The notes under the pieces were generated by a model. It saw nothing but the letters and a program-made list of their open reading frames with translations. It was not told where the DNA came from and searched no databases. A program made the position numbers and the translations under genes. From positions 1 to 37,941 of the forward strand of contig NZ_JAOQAH010000052.1 in NCBI RefSeq assembly GCF_025963695.1: DNA of 37,941 nucleotides. Direction: 5' to 3'. Source of the stretch: Segetibacter sp. GTDB lineage: Bacteria; Bacteroidota; Bacteroidia; Chitinophagales; Chitinophagaceae. This document shows, in pieces, positions 7,795 to 17,008 of the stretch; the stretch's first letter is position 1, and each line of letters begins with the position of its first letter.

Positions 7795-8766
7795 CTACCG
7801 AAACCTATAAACAGCACCTGGCACAACGCCCACCCCCGGCAGGTATTGTATATTCAGTGAAAGGTCGCCTTTTTTCTTCTTTACTTTTCCCGTCCTTACC
7901 AGTTTGGCATAACGGTGATAGTTATTTACTACCTGCGTTCCGCACGCCAAACCTAGTAACGCACCGGCAAATACATCTGTAGCCCAATGCCTGTTTTCTA
8001 TAATTCTGCTAAAGCCAATAAGGCTGGCCATACTATACGAAATAATGGGGATTGCAGGAACGTTTTTATACTCCATTGCGTACACCCTTGCAGCAGCAAA
8101 TGCAAGCGTTGTATGGCCCGAAGGAAAGGCGCTATTACTACCGTAAGGAATAGCATAAAAAGGACCATGAAAACGAGACATATTTAAATTCGAATTCTCG
8201 TTAATATCGTGTGGGCGTAACCTGCCCGAAAGTGTTTTAAATAACGTGGACCAAAAAGTGGAAGTGATGTAAGATTGTGTGGCAAGGGCTGTCGTTGTTC
8301 TTAGCTTAGGGTTTTTAAAAATAAAACCGTACGCAGCTATACCTCCAAAAGTTGCTACCTGGTAAACTCCTCCAATATCCGAAACAGTTCTGCTAAAACT
8401 TCCCAAAGTAGGGTCATTTCTTCGCCGCAAACCTGCTGCCCATTCCTGTATCGGCTTGTCTAAAAAACTTACTCCCACGGTAGCCCCTACAAGCGCGGCT
8501 CCAGTTAACCATCCCTTGCCTTTTATATCCAAGGGCGAAAGGGCCTGCTGTTTAAAGTCATTCAACAACAAAATTCCAAATACTCTCGCATTTACCTTAG
8601 TTCGCTCATCATAAAAACCTGGTTCTATTAAATTTTTCTGGCCGGTAGTATCAGTTTGTTTTTTTAAACTGTCTAACCTATTTATTACCGTATCGGGCCT
8701 TTGTGAAAAGCTTAGTATAGGTAAAAGGAAAATAATAGCCGTTATAAAAACACTCTTAACCTGCAT
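7795..8766 (-). CDS. PAP2-family phosphatase (membrane lipid phosphatase type)
   Basis: The protein has 323 residues with an N-terminal signal peptide (SVFITAIIFLLPILSFSQ). The three PAP2 motifs are intact: KTLSGRLRP, PSGHTTLAFAAA, and SRIIENRHWATDVFAG. The His in the last two motifs are the catalytic pair. Family members remove phosphate from lipids such as phosphatidic acid or undecaprenyl diphosphate at the periplasmic face. The region after the signal peptide (about 20-70) is not part of the domain and looks like a linker. The hydrophobic segments around the motifs are short, so the domain may be membrane-associated rather than fully multispanning. The substrate is unknown. Confidence 0.88.
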   Translation of the reverse strand: MQVKSVFITAIIFLLPILSFSQRPDTVINRLDSLKKQTDTTGQKNLIEPGFYDERTKVNARVFGILLLNDFKQQALSPLDIKGKGWLTGAALVGATVGVSFLDKPIQEWAAGLRRRNDPTLGSFSRTVSDIGGVYQVATFGGIAAYGFIFKNPKLRTTTALATQSYITSTFWSTLFKTLSGRLRPHDINENSNLNMSRFHGPFYAIPYGSNSAFPSGHTTLAFAAARVYAMEYKNVPAIPIISYSMASLIGFSRIIENRHWATDVFAGALLGLACGTQVVNNYHRYAKLVRTGKVKKKKGDLSLNIQYLPGVGVVPGAVYRFR

Positions 8767-8895
8767 TTTATTTTTTTTGAATTTTTTTTACAAAACAAAT
8801 GCCACCAAAAAATTCTTACCTATTTATAAGTGTAAAACAAATTAAAGAACTTATTGTGTAAGTAACTTTTGCTACAACGATAAATGTAGTCCCGG

Positions 8896-8919
8896 CATTG
8901 TTGTGTCACTCACTTATAC
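8896..8919 (+). repeat. Dispersed intergenic repeat, degenerate copy with CTTATAC-type flank
   Basis: CATTGTTGTGTCACTCAC followed by TTATAC matches the core with the middle changed from GCGTCGCA to GTGTCACT. It lies in the 230-base gap between the PAP2 and dehydrogenase genes. Confidence 0.6.
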
Positions 8920-8997
8920 TGTATTTTTTTATTCAACATTTTACGGCGAATGTAGCAGGTTAGGCAAAAGTGTGGCACCTTTTGAAGTCTTATAGCA

Positions 8998-9705
8998 TTA
9001 GGGGGTAGTTACAGACACCGGCAGTATTTTACCATTAAAAAACTGGTGTCCTGTTACAGCGAAATCAGCTATTAACTTTCCCATCTCTGATGCTTTTATG
9101 GGAGATACATAACCCGGAAAAGCTTTTTCCAGCATTTCTGTTTGCGCCGATCCCAGGGCAAGGCAATTGACTTTTATATTGCTTTTTTCTAACTCTAACG
9201 CCAGGCATTCGGTTAAAGAATGAAGAGCGGCTTTACTTGTAGAATAGGCAGCCAAACCCGGAAATTTAATACTGCCCGGGAAACCGCCCATACTTCCAAT
9301 ATTTACAATATGACCTCCTTTTGCCAACATCAAGGGAAGCAGGTTTTGTATCACTTTTATATGTCCTAAAAAATTGCTTTGAAGCATTGATACAAAATCA
9401 AGTTGGTCTAGTTCGAAAAACGGCTTGTTGATGAGAGCACCGGCATTATTTATAAGAACATCAATACGGCCAATATTCTTTTTTACAAATGGTATTAGCT
9501 TGTCGTCGTATTCCCCATGAATTATATCAAATTCTATAGGAAATAAAACACCATCAGGATTACGAATAAGTGCTGCCTGCGATAACTCCTGCAGCTTCTC
9601 TCCCGAGCGTGCAAGAGCAACTACTTTATTGCCCGAATTTTCAATTAATTGCAGCGCCGCTTCATACCCTACCCCACTGCTGGCGCCCGTTATTACAATA
9701 TTCAT
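8998..9705 (-). CDS. Short-chain dehydrogenase/reductase, coupled to the aromatic amino acid hydroxylase
   Basis: This is a 235-residue classical SDR. Visible are the nucleotide-binding TGASSGVG (6-13), NNAG, the catalytic Ser in VNIGSMGG, and YSTSK (the Tyr and Lys of the active site). It would use NAD(P)H in the cytoplasm. Its start lies 3 bases past the stop of the aromatic amino acid hydroxylase gene, so the two are almost certainly translated from one message. SDRs include sepiapterin reductase and quinonoid dihydropteridine reductase, which make or recycle the tetrahydropterin cofactor of such hydroxylases. A role in pterin supply is therefore a reasonable inference from context, not from sequence alone. 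Confidence 0.88.
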   Translation of the reverse strand: MNIVITGASSGVGYEAALQLIENSGNKVVALARSGEKLQELSQAALIRNPDGVLFPIEFDIIHGEYDDKLIPFVKKNIGRIDVLINNAGALINKPFFELDQLDFVSMLQSNFLGHIKVIQNLLPLMLAKGGHIVNIGSMGGFPGSIKFPGLAAYSTSKAALHSLTECLALELEKSNIKVNCLALGSAQTEMLEKAFPGYVSPIKASEMGKLIADFAVTGHQFFNGKILPVSVTTP

Positions 9706-9708
9706 ACT

Positions 9709-11490
9709 TTACACTTTAGGTATTGCTAATTCAGTTACCGGATGTTTAATCAGGTAAAATCCATCTGTAATTAATTTTTTATACGCTGGTTGCGTGTCCG
9801 CTTTCCGATCAAGATAATCAGTTATTTCTTTAGCGACATTAGCGTATATATTTTCCTGCTCAAGCAGTTCTAAAACTTCGAGTGAACAAAGCCAGTCGTC
9901 AGTAAAGCTTCCCTTTAAGCTCATCCACACTTCCGGCAATTTTTCGTAATTGCTTTGTTGTTCCCGAATATCCCGCACCGTTTGAAACAACTGCTGGTAC
10001 AACTTTTCATCGTCGGTATAATGGTGATGATGGGTCTTCGTATCAGACATTAACGGAATTTCTTCAAATGAATCTTTATCAGCAGCACCACAAAAAACCG
10101 AGGCTATTTTTTCACCAACTGCCATGTCATAGTTCCCCCACTCCGGCTCGAAATAAATTTTATCCTCCTTATCTTTTACGGTACAGTTTGTAAACGTAAT
10201 CATAAGCACTTTTTGGTTTTTGATTGTAATGCCTGAAACCAATCCTTTCACCTTAATACCACTTTCAAAACATAAACTCGTCTGTTGTCCTTCGATAATT
10301 CCCGCTTCATTTAATTCATAAATACTCCAATTTTCAAGACTACGAGGGTTTCCTTGTAGCTTACCAACCGGCGACGAGAATCCGTCTTTATGGTAATTCT
10401 TATCATGTACTGTCAATTGCTTGTTTTCAAAAGACAGCGCAGTGGGGCCGGTAGTTTTAATAAAATGAATAGTATTATCATTTGAAATTAATTCGGCAAA
10501 TACACCAGAAACCTGTAAGCCTGACGTGTAAACGGCTGTACAAACATTTTTACATTCTATAGCTTTTAATAAGCCTTCTGTACCGCCTCTTCTAAAAGCC
10601 ATTTTGTTTGCAAAATCCTCTAAAACATTTACAAGATTTTGAAAAGTTGGTGTAACAAATAATTGAGGTTGCTCTTTGGTGATATCGTAGGTATAATTTA
10701 CTGCATCACTCGTATACCAAAGCTTCTTCACTTCAGGCTTCATACAACTTGCACTCTCACCTATAGATGACAGTAAACCTGCCCCATAAATTTTTGGTTC
10801 TTCAAGTGTTCCGATTAGTCCGTATTCAACCGTCCACCAATGCAAGCGACTAAGCAAGGCCATCTCTGAAGGTTCGCCCAAATTTTCCTGGCAGTACTCA
10901 ACATTTTTTTGCGCTTTTTCTATATCGGCAGAATCAGCATCGGGCATCTCTTTTAAAATAGACAATTCACGAATAGCCTCATATAATTCAAAGTCGCGTG
11001 AAGAAAACATGGCTTTCGCACCAATAGAACCAAAATAACTGAGATACTGGTTGTAATTCGGGTCTGCAATGATGGGGGCATGACCAGCAGACTCATGAAT
11101 AATATCCGGAGCGGGTGTGTATTCAATGTGTCGCAATTGCCGAATATCTGCGGCAATGACTAAAACCCTGTAAGCCTGGTACTCCATAAAAGCGGCTGGC
11201 GGAATAAAACCATCAACAGTTACCGCGCCCCAGCCTATTTTTCCGAGCGCATCATTCATTTCCTGAAGGCTCGGAATTTTTTCTATTGTAAGCCCGGCTT
11301 TATGCAAACCTGGTATATAAGGGTAATAGGCAACATCTTTCAAATAACTATAATTCTGCCTCATTACATATCGCCATACTGCATTATCGATAGAAGTGTA
11401 TTTTTCATAATGCTGCTCTACAATAAATTGCTTCAGATGTTGTGGTAACCTTGCCACCTGGGGGTTGTTAAAATTGTTGAAGTCATTCAT
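9709..11490 (-). CDS. Aromatic amino acid hydroxylase, long Bacteroidota form (phenylalanine 4-monooxygenase family)
   Basis: I take the ATG at 11490 (MNDFNNFNNPQVARLPQHLK), giving 593 residues; the frame stays open 28 codons further, but that part is Cys-rich and unlike the family. Residues 30-290 form the catalytic domain with the iron ligands His132 and His137 (HESAGHAP) and Glu222 (WWTVEYGL). The enzyme would hydroxylate phenylalanine, tyrosine or tryptophan using O2 and a tetrahydropterin. Known bacterial phenylalanine hydroxylases are about 260-300 residues, so roughly 300 residues at the C-terminus are extra. They include a THHHHYTDDE stretch near residue 490 and have no recognised domain. 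An SDR gene follows with 3 bases between. Which amino acid is used cannot be told. Confidence 0.9.
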   Translation of the reverse strand: MNDFNNFNNPQVARLPQHLKQFIVEQHYEKYTSIDNAVWRYVMRQNYSYLKDVAYYPYIPGLHKAGLTIEKIPSLQEMNDALGKIGWGAVTVDGFIPPAAFMEYQAYRVLVIAADIRQLRHIEYTPAPDIIHESAGHAPIIADPNYNQYLSYFGSIGAKAMFSSRDFELYEAIRELSILKEMPDADSADIEKAQKNVEYCQENLGEPSEMALLSRLHWWTVEYGLIGTLEEPKIYGAGLLSSIGESASCMKPEVKKLWYTSDAVNYTYDITKEQPQLFVTPTFQNLVNVLEDFANKMAFRRGGTEGLLKAIECKNVCTAVYTSGLQVSGVFAELISNDNTIHFIKTTGPTALSFENKQLTVHDKNYHKDGFSSPVGKLQGNPRSLENWSIYELNEAGIIEGQQTSLCFESGIKVKGLVSGITIKNQKVLMITFTNCTVKDKEDKIYFEPEWGNYDMAVGEKIASVFCGAADKDSFEEIPLMSDTKTHHHHYTDDEKLYQQLFQTVRDIREQQSNYEKLPEVWMSLKGSFTDDWLCSLEVLELLEQENIYANVAKEITDYLDRKADTQPAYKKLITDGFYLIKHPVTELAIPKV

Positions 11491-11599
11491 ATATATATGC
11501 ACATTATTGCTGTAAGAGTCGGCTATATACGTACTAAAATTGCATGCCTTGTTTTGGCAACAACAGGTGAACAAAGTATAATTGAAAAACTTTCAGATG

Positions 11600-11621
11600 A
11601 ACGAAGTGCGACGCAACGATG
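11600..11621 (-). repeat. Dispersed intergenic repeat, copy with TTCGTTC-type flank
   Basis: AACGAAGTGCGACGCAACGATG is the minus-strand form of the core. Read from the minus strand it starts CATCGTTGCGTCGCAC and continues TTCGTTCATCTG. It lies between the hydroxylase gene and the end of the ABC transporter gene. Confidence 0.78.
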
Positions 11622-11724
11622 ACCAATCGGAGTGGCAACGCCTGTACTCAAAAAATGGAACGCAGATCTTTATGATGATCAGTATTTGCGCACTACTTCC
11701 GATAAATCCCAATTATCCAATCAA

Positions 11725-13518
11725 TCAGGGTTCTATTGCCGCTGCACTGGCGCTTGTAGCCTTTCTTTCTCCTATCTGCTGGCGCCACATTGCGTAATAA
11801 AGGCCTTTCTCCTCAAGCAATTCATAGTGGCTGCCGGTTTCGGCAACCTTTCCTTGCTCTAAAACATAAATACGATCGGCGTGCATAATGGTGCTAAGGC
11901 GGTGCGCAATCAATACCGTTATTTGCTCTCTTTCGGACGAGATCTTCTTAATAGTGCTGGTAATGGCTTCCTCGGTAATGCTATCAAGAGAAGAAGTAGC
12001 CTCGTCGAATATGAGCAAATGGGGATGCCGCAACAGCGAGCGCGCAATGGAAAGGCGCTGTTTTTCGCCCCCGCTGAGCTTCAGTCCGCCTTCACCGATG
12101 ACTGTTTCAAGCCCATGTTCTGCACGCGAGAGAATATAAGTACAACTGGCCTTTTTTAGTACATCCCATAACTCATCCTCCGTTGCCGTCGGGTTAACAA
12201 ACAAAAGATTTTCTTTAATTGTTCCGGCAAACAACTGGGTGTCTTGTGTCACAAAACCTATCTGTCCTCGCAGTTCATCAAAGTCAATATCACTGCTGCT
12301 AACACCATTGTAAAAAATATGTCCTTCCTGCGGAATGTACAGGCCTACAAGCAGTTTTACCAAAGTGCTTTTCCCTGCTCCTGAAGGACCAACAAAGGCA
12401 ATGGTTTCACCTTTCTTTACATCAAAATTAATATCATCGAGTGCTTTAAATTGAGCTGTGCGGTGTTTGAAACTAAGGTTTCTAAACTCTAGTTCATTAA
12501 TTCCGCCGACTATTGCCGGATGAGCAGGCTTAGCTTCTACCGGCCGGTTTAGCAGGTCATGAAAATTTTGCAAACTCGCCTCGGCCTCGCGATAGCTGAT
12601 AATAATATTACCCATTTCCTGCATGGGACCAAATATGAAGAAGCCATAAAACTGCAGTGCAAGGAATTGTCCGGGAGTTAGTATATCGCGAAAGATGAGG
12701 TACAATAATACGAAACTGATAACTTGTTGCAGAAAATTTACCAGCGTTCCCTGTATGAAACTAAGGGTACGAATGCTTTTAACTTTCCGTAGTTCGAGCC
12801 CTAATATTTTATACGTGTTGTTGTTCAGGCGCTTTACTTCCTGCTCGGTAAGTCCCAGGCTTTTTACCAGTTCAATGTTGCGCAAACTTTCGGTCGTAGT
12901 GCCCGCTAACACAGTCGTTTCTTTAACGATGTTTTTTTGGATCACCTTAATTTTTCTACTTAAAATGCTTGTTACTACTGCAAGTATTATCATCCCAACT
13001 ACATAGGTTGGTACAATGCTCCAATGCTTACTTGAGGCATACACAGAAACAAATACGACACTTACGATAATGCCAAAAAAAACATTTATAAAAAACCCAA
13101 TAAACCTTTCCGTGTCTGCCCTTACCTTGGTAAGTATCGAAAGTGTTTCGCCGCTGCGCTGGTCTTCAAAATCCTGGTAAGGCAAACGCATGCTATGCCG
13201 TAAACCGTCTGTAAATATTTTAGCACCAAATTTCTGAATGATCACATTAACCACGTAATCCTGAAATGCTTTGGCAATACGGCTAACCATGGCGGTACCA
13301 ACAAGTAAACCCAAAAAGTAAAGTACACCCATAATATAGGCATGCTCTGTTCGGGTCTTTCCAGCAGCGTCAACATGCGGGTGAGTAGCAAGCTGATCCA
13401 TTATTTGGCCAATAATCATAGGACTGAATAATGAAAAAACCTGGTTTATAGCGGCAAGAAAAAGTGCAAGTAGAATAAACCATCGAAATGGTTTAAGATA
13501 TTGAAGTAGAAGTTTCAT
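11725..13518 (-). CDS. ABC transporter, fused permease and ATPase (MsbA-like exporter)
   Basis: I chose the start at 13518 (MKLLLQYLKPFRWFILL), giving 597 residues; the frame remains open 17 codons upstream without support. Residues 1-320 form a six-helix exporter-type membrane domain. Residues 340-597 are the ATPase: GPSGAGKST (Walker A), FVTQDTQLFAGTI (Q loop), LSGGEKQRLSIARSLL (signature), LLIFDEATSSLD (Walker B) and IAHRLSTIMHADRI (switch His). It should work as a homodimer that flips lipid or drug-like compounds out of the inner leaflet. All catalytic motifs are intact. It stands alone, flanked on both sides by inverted copies of the dispersed repeat (11600 and 13676). The substrate is unknown. 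Confidence 0.92.
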   Translation of the reverse strand: MKLLLQYLKPFRWFILLALFLAAINQVFSLFSPMIIGQIMDQLATHPHVDAAGKTRTEHAYIMGVLYFLGLLVGTAMVSRIAKAFQDYVVNVIIQKFGAKIFTDGLRHSMRLPYQDFEDQRSGETLSILTKVRADTERFIGFFINVFFGIIVSVVFVSVYASSKHWSIVPTYVVGMIILAVVTSILSRKIKVIQKNIVKETTVLAGTTTESLRNIELVKSLGLTEQEVKRLNNNTYKILGLELRKVKSIRTLSFIQGTLVNFLQQVISFVLLYLIFRDILTPGQFLALQFYGFFIFGPMQEMGNIIISYREAEASLQNFHDLLNRPVEAKPAHPAIVGGINELEFRNLSFKHRTAQFKALDDINFDVKKGETIAFVGPSGAGKSTLVKLLVGLYIPQEGHIFYNGVSSSDIDFDELRGQIGFVTQDTQLFAGTIKENLLFVNPTATEDELWDVLKKASCTYILSRAEHGLETVIGEGGLKLSGGEKQRLSIARSLLRHPHLLIFDEATSSLDSITEEAITSTIKKISSEREQITVLIAHRLSTIMHADRIYVLEQGKVAETGSHYELLEEKGLYYAMWRQQIGERKATSASAAAIEP

Positions 13519-13548
13519 AAAAATAAATAAGTGGCAAAAGTCTGCATT

Positions 13549-13577
13549 TAAAGCTAATAAAATATTCACAGAACAAA
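13549..13577 (-). promoter_or_regulatory. Candidate promoter of the ABC transporter gene
   Basis: Read on the minus strand there is TTTG, 17 bases, then TAGCTTTA, one base off TAnnTTTG. The -7 box ends about 30 bases before the chosen start codon, which supports that start over the upstream one. Confidence 0.4.
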
Positions 13578-13675
13578 CCGCCCTGTTTTCACTTTCGCAT
13601 TAGTGTCATTAACCAATCGTAGTGTAACTCAGTGTACTTTTTATGTACCAGGCATTATACCTACTATAAGCTTTT

Positions 13676-13695
13676 GTTGCGTCGCACACTTATAC
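13676..13695 (+). repeat. Dispersed intergenic repeat, copy with CTTATAC-type flank
   Basis: GTTGCGTCGCACACTTATAC matches the core and the CTTATAC flank exactly. It lies in the divergent gap between the ABC transporter and Ntn hydrolase genes, opposite in orientation to the copy at 11600. Confidence 0.8.
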
Positions 13696-13786
13696 AGTTT
13701 AGCTTATTTCTGCCAGAAAGTACATTTTAAGGATACTTTGTTGCTTAGCTGGCATCTTACGTCGCGAACTATTTATATTTTCAATT

Positions 13787-14824
13787 ATGAAAAAATTGTT
13801 TGGCTTATTTGTATTACTTATAAGTTTTTCCATTAAAGAAGTAAGTGCCTGTACCACTTTTTTTCTGGAAAAAAATGGCCAGATGGCCTTCGGAAAAAAC
13901 TACGATTGGATGACCGGCACAGGTTCGGTTAATACCAATCTTCGTGGCCTGGCAAAATCCTCACTACCTCTTGAAAATGGAAACGTTTTAAAGTGGGTGT
14001 CAAAATACGGAAGCACTACTTTCAATCAATACGGCAAGGAATTTCCAAATGGTGGAATGAACGAGAAAGGCCTCGTGGTTGAGTTGATGTGGTTGAGTGA
14101 AAGCAAGTACCCTGCAAAAGATAACCGCCCCGCATTAAGTGTACTACAATGGATACAATATCAATTAGACAACAACGCTACCGTTGACGAAGTTGTGGCA
14201 ACTGACAGAGCTATAAGAATTACTTCCACCGGTACTCCACAACACTATCTTGTTGCTGATAGCAAAGGCGGTGTTGCTACTATAGAATTTTTAGGAGGCA
14301 AAATGATTGTTCACCGAAACGATAAATTACCGTACCCCGCCTTAGCTAACAGCACTTATGACGAATCTATAAATGCATTAAAAAATAAAAGGTCGGGCGA
14401 CAATTCTCTTGACAGGTTTTCAAATGCTTGTTCAATGCTTAAACAATACAAACAGGCCAAAACAACAAAGCCGCTTGTTGACTACTCTTTTGATATTTTA
14501 AATAAAGTAGCACAGGGAGGATTTACAAAATGGAGCATCGTGTACGATATAACAAATAAGAAGATTTTTTTTAAAACAAGTAACAGGCCACAACAAAAGA
14601 TGATTGTTACCAACGGCTTCGACTATGCATGTTTTTCGCATCCTAAGTCGTATAATTTAAACGGGGATGATAAAGGAGATATCACGAGAAGATTTGTGGT
14701 GTTTGATTATGAAGAAAATAAGAAAATGGTAAAAAAAGCTTTTAAGGAAAGCGAAGGAATAAACATAAAAGAGGAACTTCAGAATGCCGTTGGGGAATTT
14801 GCGGAAAGGGTTAAGTGTAGTTAA
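13787..14824 (+). CDS. Secreted linear amide C-N hydrolase (choloylglycine hydrolase family, Ntn fold)
   Basis: The protein has 345 residues. The signal peptide is LFGLFVLLISFSIKEVSA, with cleavage just before Cys22, so that the Cys becomes the N-terminal nucleophile (CTTFFLEKNGQMAFGKNYDW). The pattern CTTFF...GKNYDW is the start of the Ntn-hydrolase domain of the bile salt hydrolase/penicillin V acylase group. Conserved later parts are NGGMNEKGLVVELMWL and the YLVADSKG strand. Members cleave amide bonds of bile salts, penicillin V, or N-acyl amino acids and quorum signals. The secreted location in an environmental-type genome makes acyl-amides more likely than bile salts, but this is inference. 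It is a single gene, divergent from the ABC transporter. Confidence 0.87.
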   Translation: MKKLFGLFVLLISFSIKEVSACTTFFLEKNGQMAFGKNYDWMTGTGSVNTNLRGLAKSSLPLENGNVLKWVSKYGSTTFNQYGKEFPNGGMNEKGLVVELMWLSESKYPAKDNRPALSVLQWIQYQLDNNATVDEVVATDRAIRITSTGTPQHYLVADSKGGVATIEFLGGKMIVHRNDKLPYPALANSTYDESINALKNKRSGDNSLDRFSNACSMLKQYKQAKTTKPLVDYSFDILNKVAQGGFTKWSIVYDITNKKIFFKTSNRPQQKMIVTNGFDYACFSHPKSYNLNGDDKGDITRRFVVFDYEENKKMVKKAFKESEGINIKEELQNAVGEFAERVKCS

Positions 14825-14832
14825 TGAAGATC

Positions 14833-15132
14833 TCAATAATTTTTAGGGGTCATAGTTGTATATCCTATCCTTACGATGATAACTTCAACGTTTGTTATTT
14901 GATAAGATATTTGCTACCTAAATAACTCGAAGCCCTAGAAGAACGATTTCTGGTTTTATACTTACAGAAGGATTTATTTCGGGGTTAACTGCTAGTTTTT
15001 CTGTTGCTTCCAGCATGCCTTTTCTAACTTTCCCGCATTTTGCGGTGAGTCTTTCCTAATGTATAAATAAACCTGTTGCAGCTGTGTTAATGTTTGTAGA
15101 AGGCCAACAACGTTAAAATGCTTATTCACCAT
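14833..15132 (-). pseudogene. Broken RelE/ParE-family toxin gene
   Basis: No single frame is open, but joined frames on the minus strand give a typical ParE/RelE toxin: VYLYIRKDSPQNA (usual YIxKDSPQNA), then after a shift VRKGMLEATEKLAVNPEI, then YKTRNRSSRA, then GFELFR, an in-frame stop, and QISYQITNVEVIIVRI running to a stop (usual FELxxYRIxY...IIIVRIRHT). At least three frameshifts or stops are needed, so it is a decayed gene. The family stops ribosome or gyrase function and is normally held by an antitoxin encoded just upstream. No antitoxin is visible; the comM gene ends about 60 bases away. This fills most of the 368-base gap between the Ntn hydrolase and comM genes. Confidence 0.65.
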
Positions 15133-15192
15133 TTTCCTGACTGTTCTTCCATTTGGTTGCGATACCTTAATTCTTATAAATTCCCGCCTTCT

Positions 15193-16734
15193 TCACCCTG
15201 CCCATCCTTCTCTATCTAAGCTCCTATATTGAATCGCTTCCGCCAAATGTTCCACTTTTATGTCTTGGCTTGCAGCCAAATCAGCAATGGTCCTTGATAC
15301 TTTCAAAATACGATCATACGCCCTTGCTGATAGATTTAATCTTTCCATCGCTTTCTTTAGCAAACCCTCGCCTGCCTGGTTTATTACACATATTTCACGT
15401 AGTTGCTTACTGCTCATCTGTGCATTTGCATAGGTTCCCGGTGTTTCTTTATAACGTTCTGCCTGAATTTCCCTGGCTTTAATTACCCGTTCACGAATAG
15501 ATGCAGAAGCTTCACCTTTAGTGATATTACTTAATTCTGTAAATGAAACAGGAGTTACCTCCACATGTAAATCAATCCTGTCCAGCAACGGACCCGATAT
15601 TTTATTCAGATATTTTTGAACAGCGCCTGGAGGACAAGTACACTCCTTGTCAGGGTGATTGTAATAACCACAAGGGCAGGGATTCATGCTGGCGATCAAC
15701 ATAAAATTTGCAGGAAAGTCTAACGCCACTTTGGCTCGCGAAATAGTCACCCGCCTTTCTTCCATTGGCTGGCGCATCACTTCCAGAACGGTACGTTTAA
15801 ATTCAGGTAGTTCATCTAAAAATAAAACACCATTATGGGCTAAGGAAATTTCCCCCGGTTGTGGCACGCCTCCCCCACCAACAAGGGCGACATCTGAAAT
15901 TGTATGGTGTGGGCTTCTAAAAGGTCTTTTATTTATTAAGCATGCATTCTCGGGTAACTTACCTGCAACACTGTGAATTTTTGTTGTCTCCAGTGCTTCT
16001 TGCAAGCTTAGTGGTGGTAATACTGTCGGCAGTCTTTTGGCCAACATGGTTTTGCCGGCTCCCGGTGGACCGATCAATATGGCGTTATGGCCTCCTGCGG
16101 CGGCAATCTCTAAAGCACGCTTTATATTTTCCTGGCCTTTAACATCTGCAAAATCAAGCTCAAACTGATACTGAGAGTTGAAGAACTCCTCTCTTGTATT
16201 TACATCAACAGGGGTTAATGAACTTTCATCAGCGAGAAATTCAATCACTTCTTTTAAATGTGTAACCCCATACACCGCAAGATTGTTAACCATTCCAGCC
16301 TCGCGGGCATTTGCCTTTGGAACAATTAATCCTTTAAAACCCTCTTTACGTGCTTGTATTGCTATTGGCAAAGCCCCTTTAATTGGTTGAATTGCTCCAT
16401 CCAGGCTTAGCTCGCCAATTATCACATAATCTTTAAGTGTATCAACGTTCTCAATCTGCTCACTTGCCCCAAGTATTCCAATGGCGATCGGAAGGTCAAA
16501 AGCAGAACCGCTCTTTTTAATATCCGCCGGAGCCATATTTACCACAATCTTAATTCGTGGCATCCTAAATCCATTGTCTTTTATAGCGCTGTCGACTCTT
16601 TGCTGGCTTTCTTTTATGGCGCCGTCTGGTAATCCTACCACAAAATATCCCTGGCCTTCACTAACATTTACTTCAATTGTTATGTTAATTGCTTCTACTC
16701 CATACACTGCACTTCCAAACGTTTTTACCAGCAT
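15193..16734 (-). CDS. comM: YifB/ComM family Mg-chelatase-like AAA ATPase
   Basis: This is a 513-residue protein of the usual family length. The N-terminal Lon-like fold (about 1-170) starts MLVKTFGSAVYGVEAINITIEVNVS. The Mg-chelatase-type AAA core has Walker A IGPPGAGKTMLAKRLP and Walker B LFLDELPEF, plus the cysteine cluster CPCGYYNHPDKECTCPPG. The C-terminus (LSARAYDRILKVSRTIADL...) is the Mg-chelatase C domain. In naturally transformable bacteria ComM is a hexameric helicase that extends branch migration during uptake of foreign DNA. The family is also found in species not known to be competent. It stands alone on the minus strand, upstream of the broken toxin gene. Confidence 0.93.
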   Translation of the reverse strand: MLVKTFGSAVYGVEAINITIEVNVSEGQGYFVVGLPDGAIKESQQRVDSAIKDNGFRMPRIKIVVNMAPADIKKSGSAFDLPIAIGILGASEQIENVDTLKDYVIIGELSLDGAIQPIKGALPIAIQARKEGFKGLIVPKANAREAGMVNNLAVYGVTHLKEVIEFLADESSLTPVDVNTREEFFNSQYQFELDFADVKGQENIKRALEIAAAGGHNAILIGPPGAGKTMLAKRLPTVLPPLSLQEALETTKIHSVAGKLPENACLINKRPFRSPHHTISDVALVGGGGVPQPGEISLAHNGVLFLDELPEFKRTVLEVMRQPMEERRVTISRAKVALDFPANFMLIASMNPCPCGYYNHPDKECTCPPGAVQKYLNKISGPLLDRIDLHVEVTPVSFTELSNITKGEASASIRERVIKAREIQAERYKETPGTYANAQMSSKQLREICVINQAGEGLLKKAMERLNLSARAYDRILKVSRTIADLAASQDIKVEHLAEAIQYRSLDREGWAG

Positions 16735-17008
16735 GTATTAAGAATTGATAAATAGTAGATTGAAAGTAGTAAAAACTAAGCAGTAGTTTCTTAAACTAAC
16801 TTCTGGCCCATCGCGGCAGTCCGGATCTTGTAATAAGCAGGCCTAATATTTTTAGAAGAGGAAGGTATTGGAGACCACAAAGAATGATGATGAATTGATC
16901 TTGTTGTGAGGCAGATTAAAAAAGGCTACAAACGATTATAAGTTTATAAGACGAAAAGAAGCTTTAACAATACCTCATTATTTCTTCTTGTTCAATAACA
17001 CTCAATTT

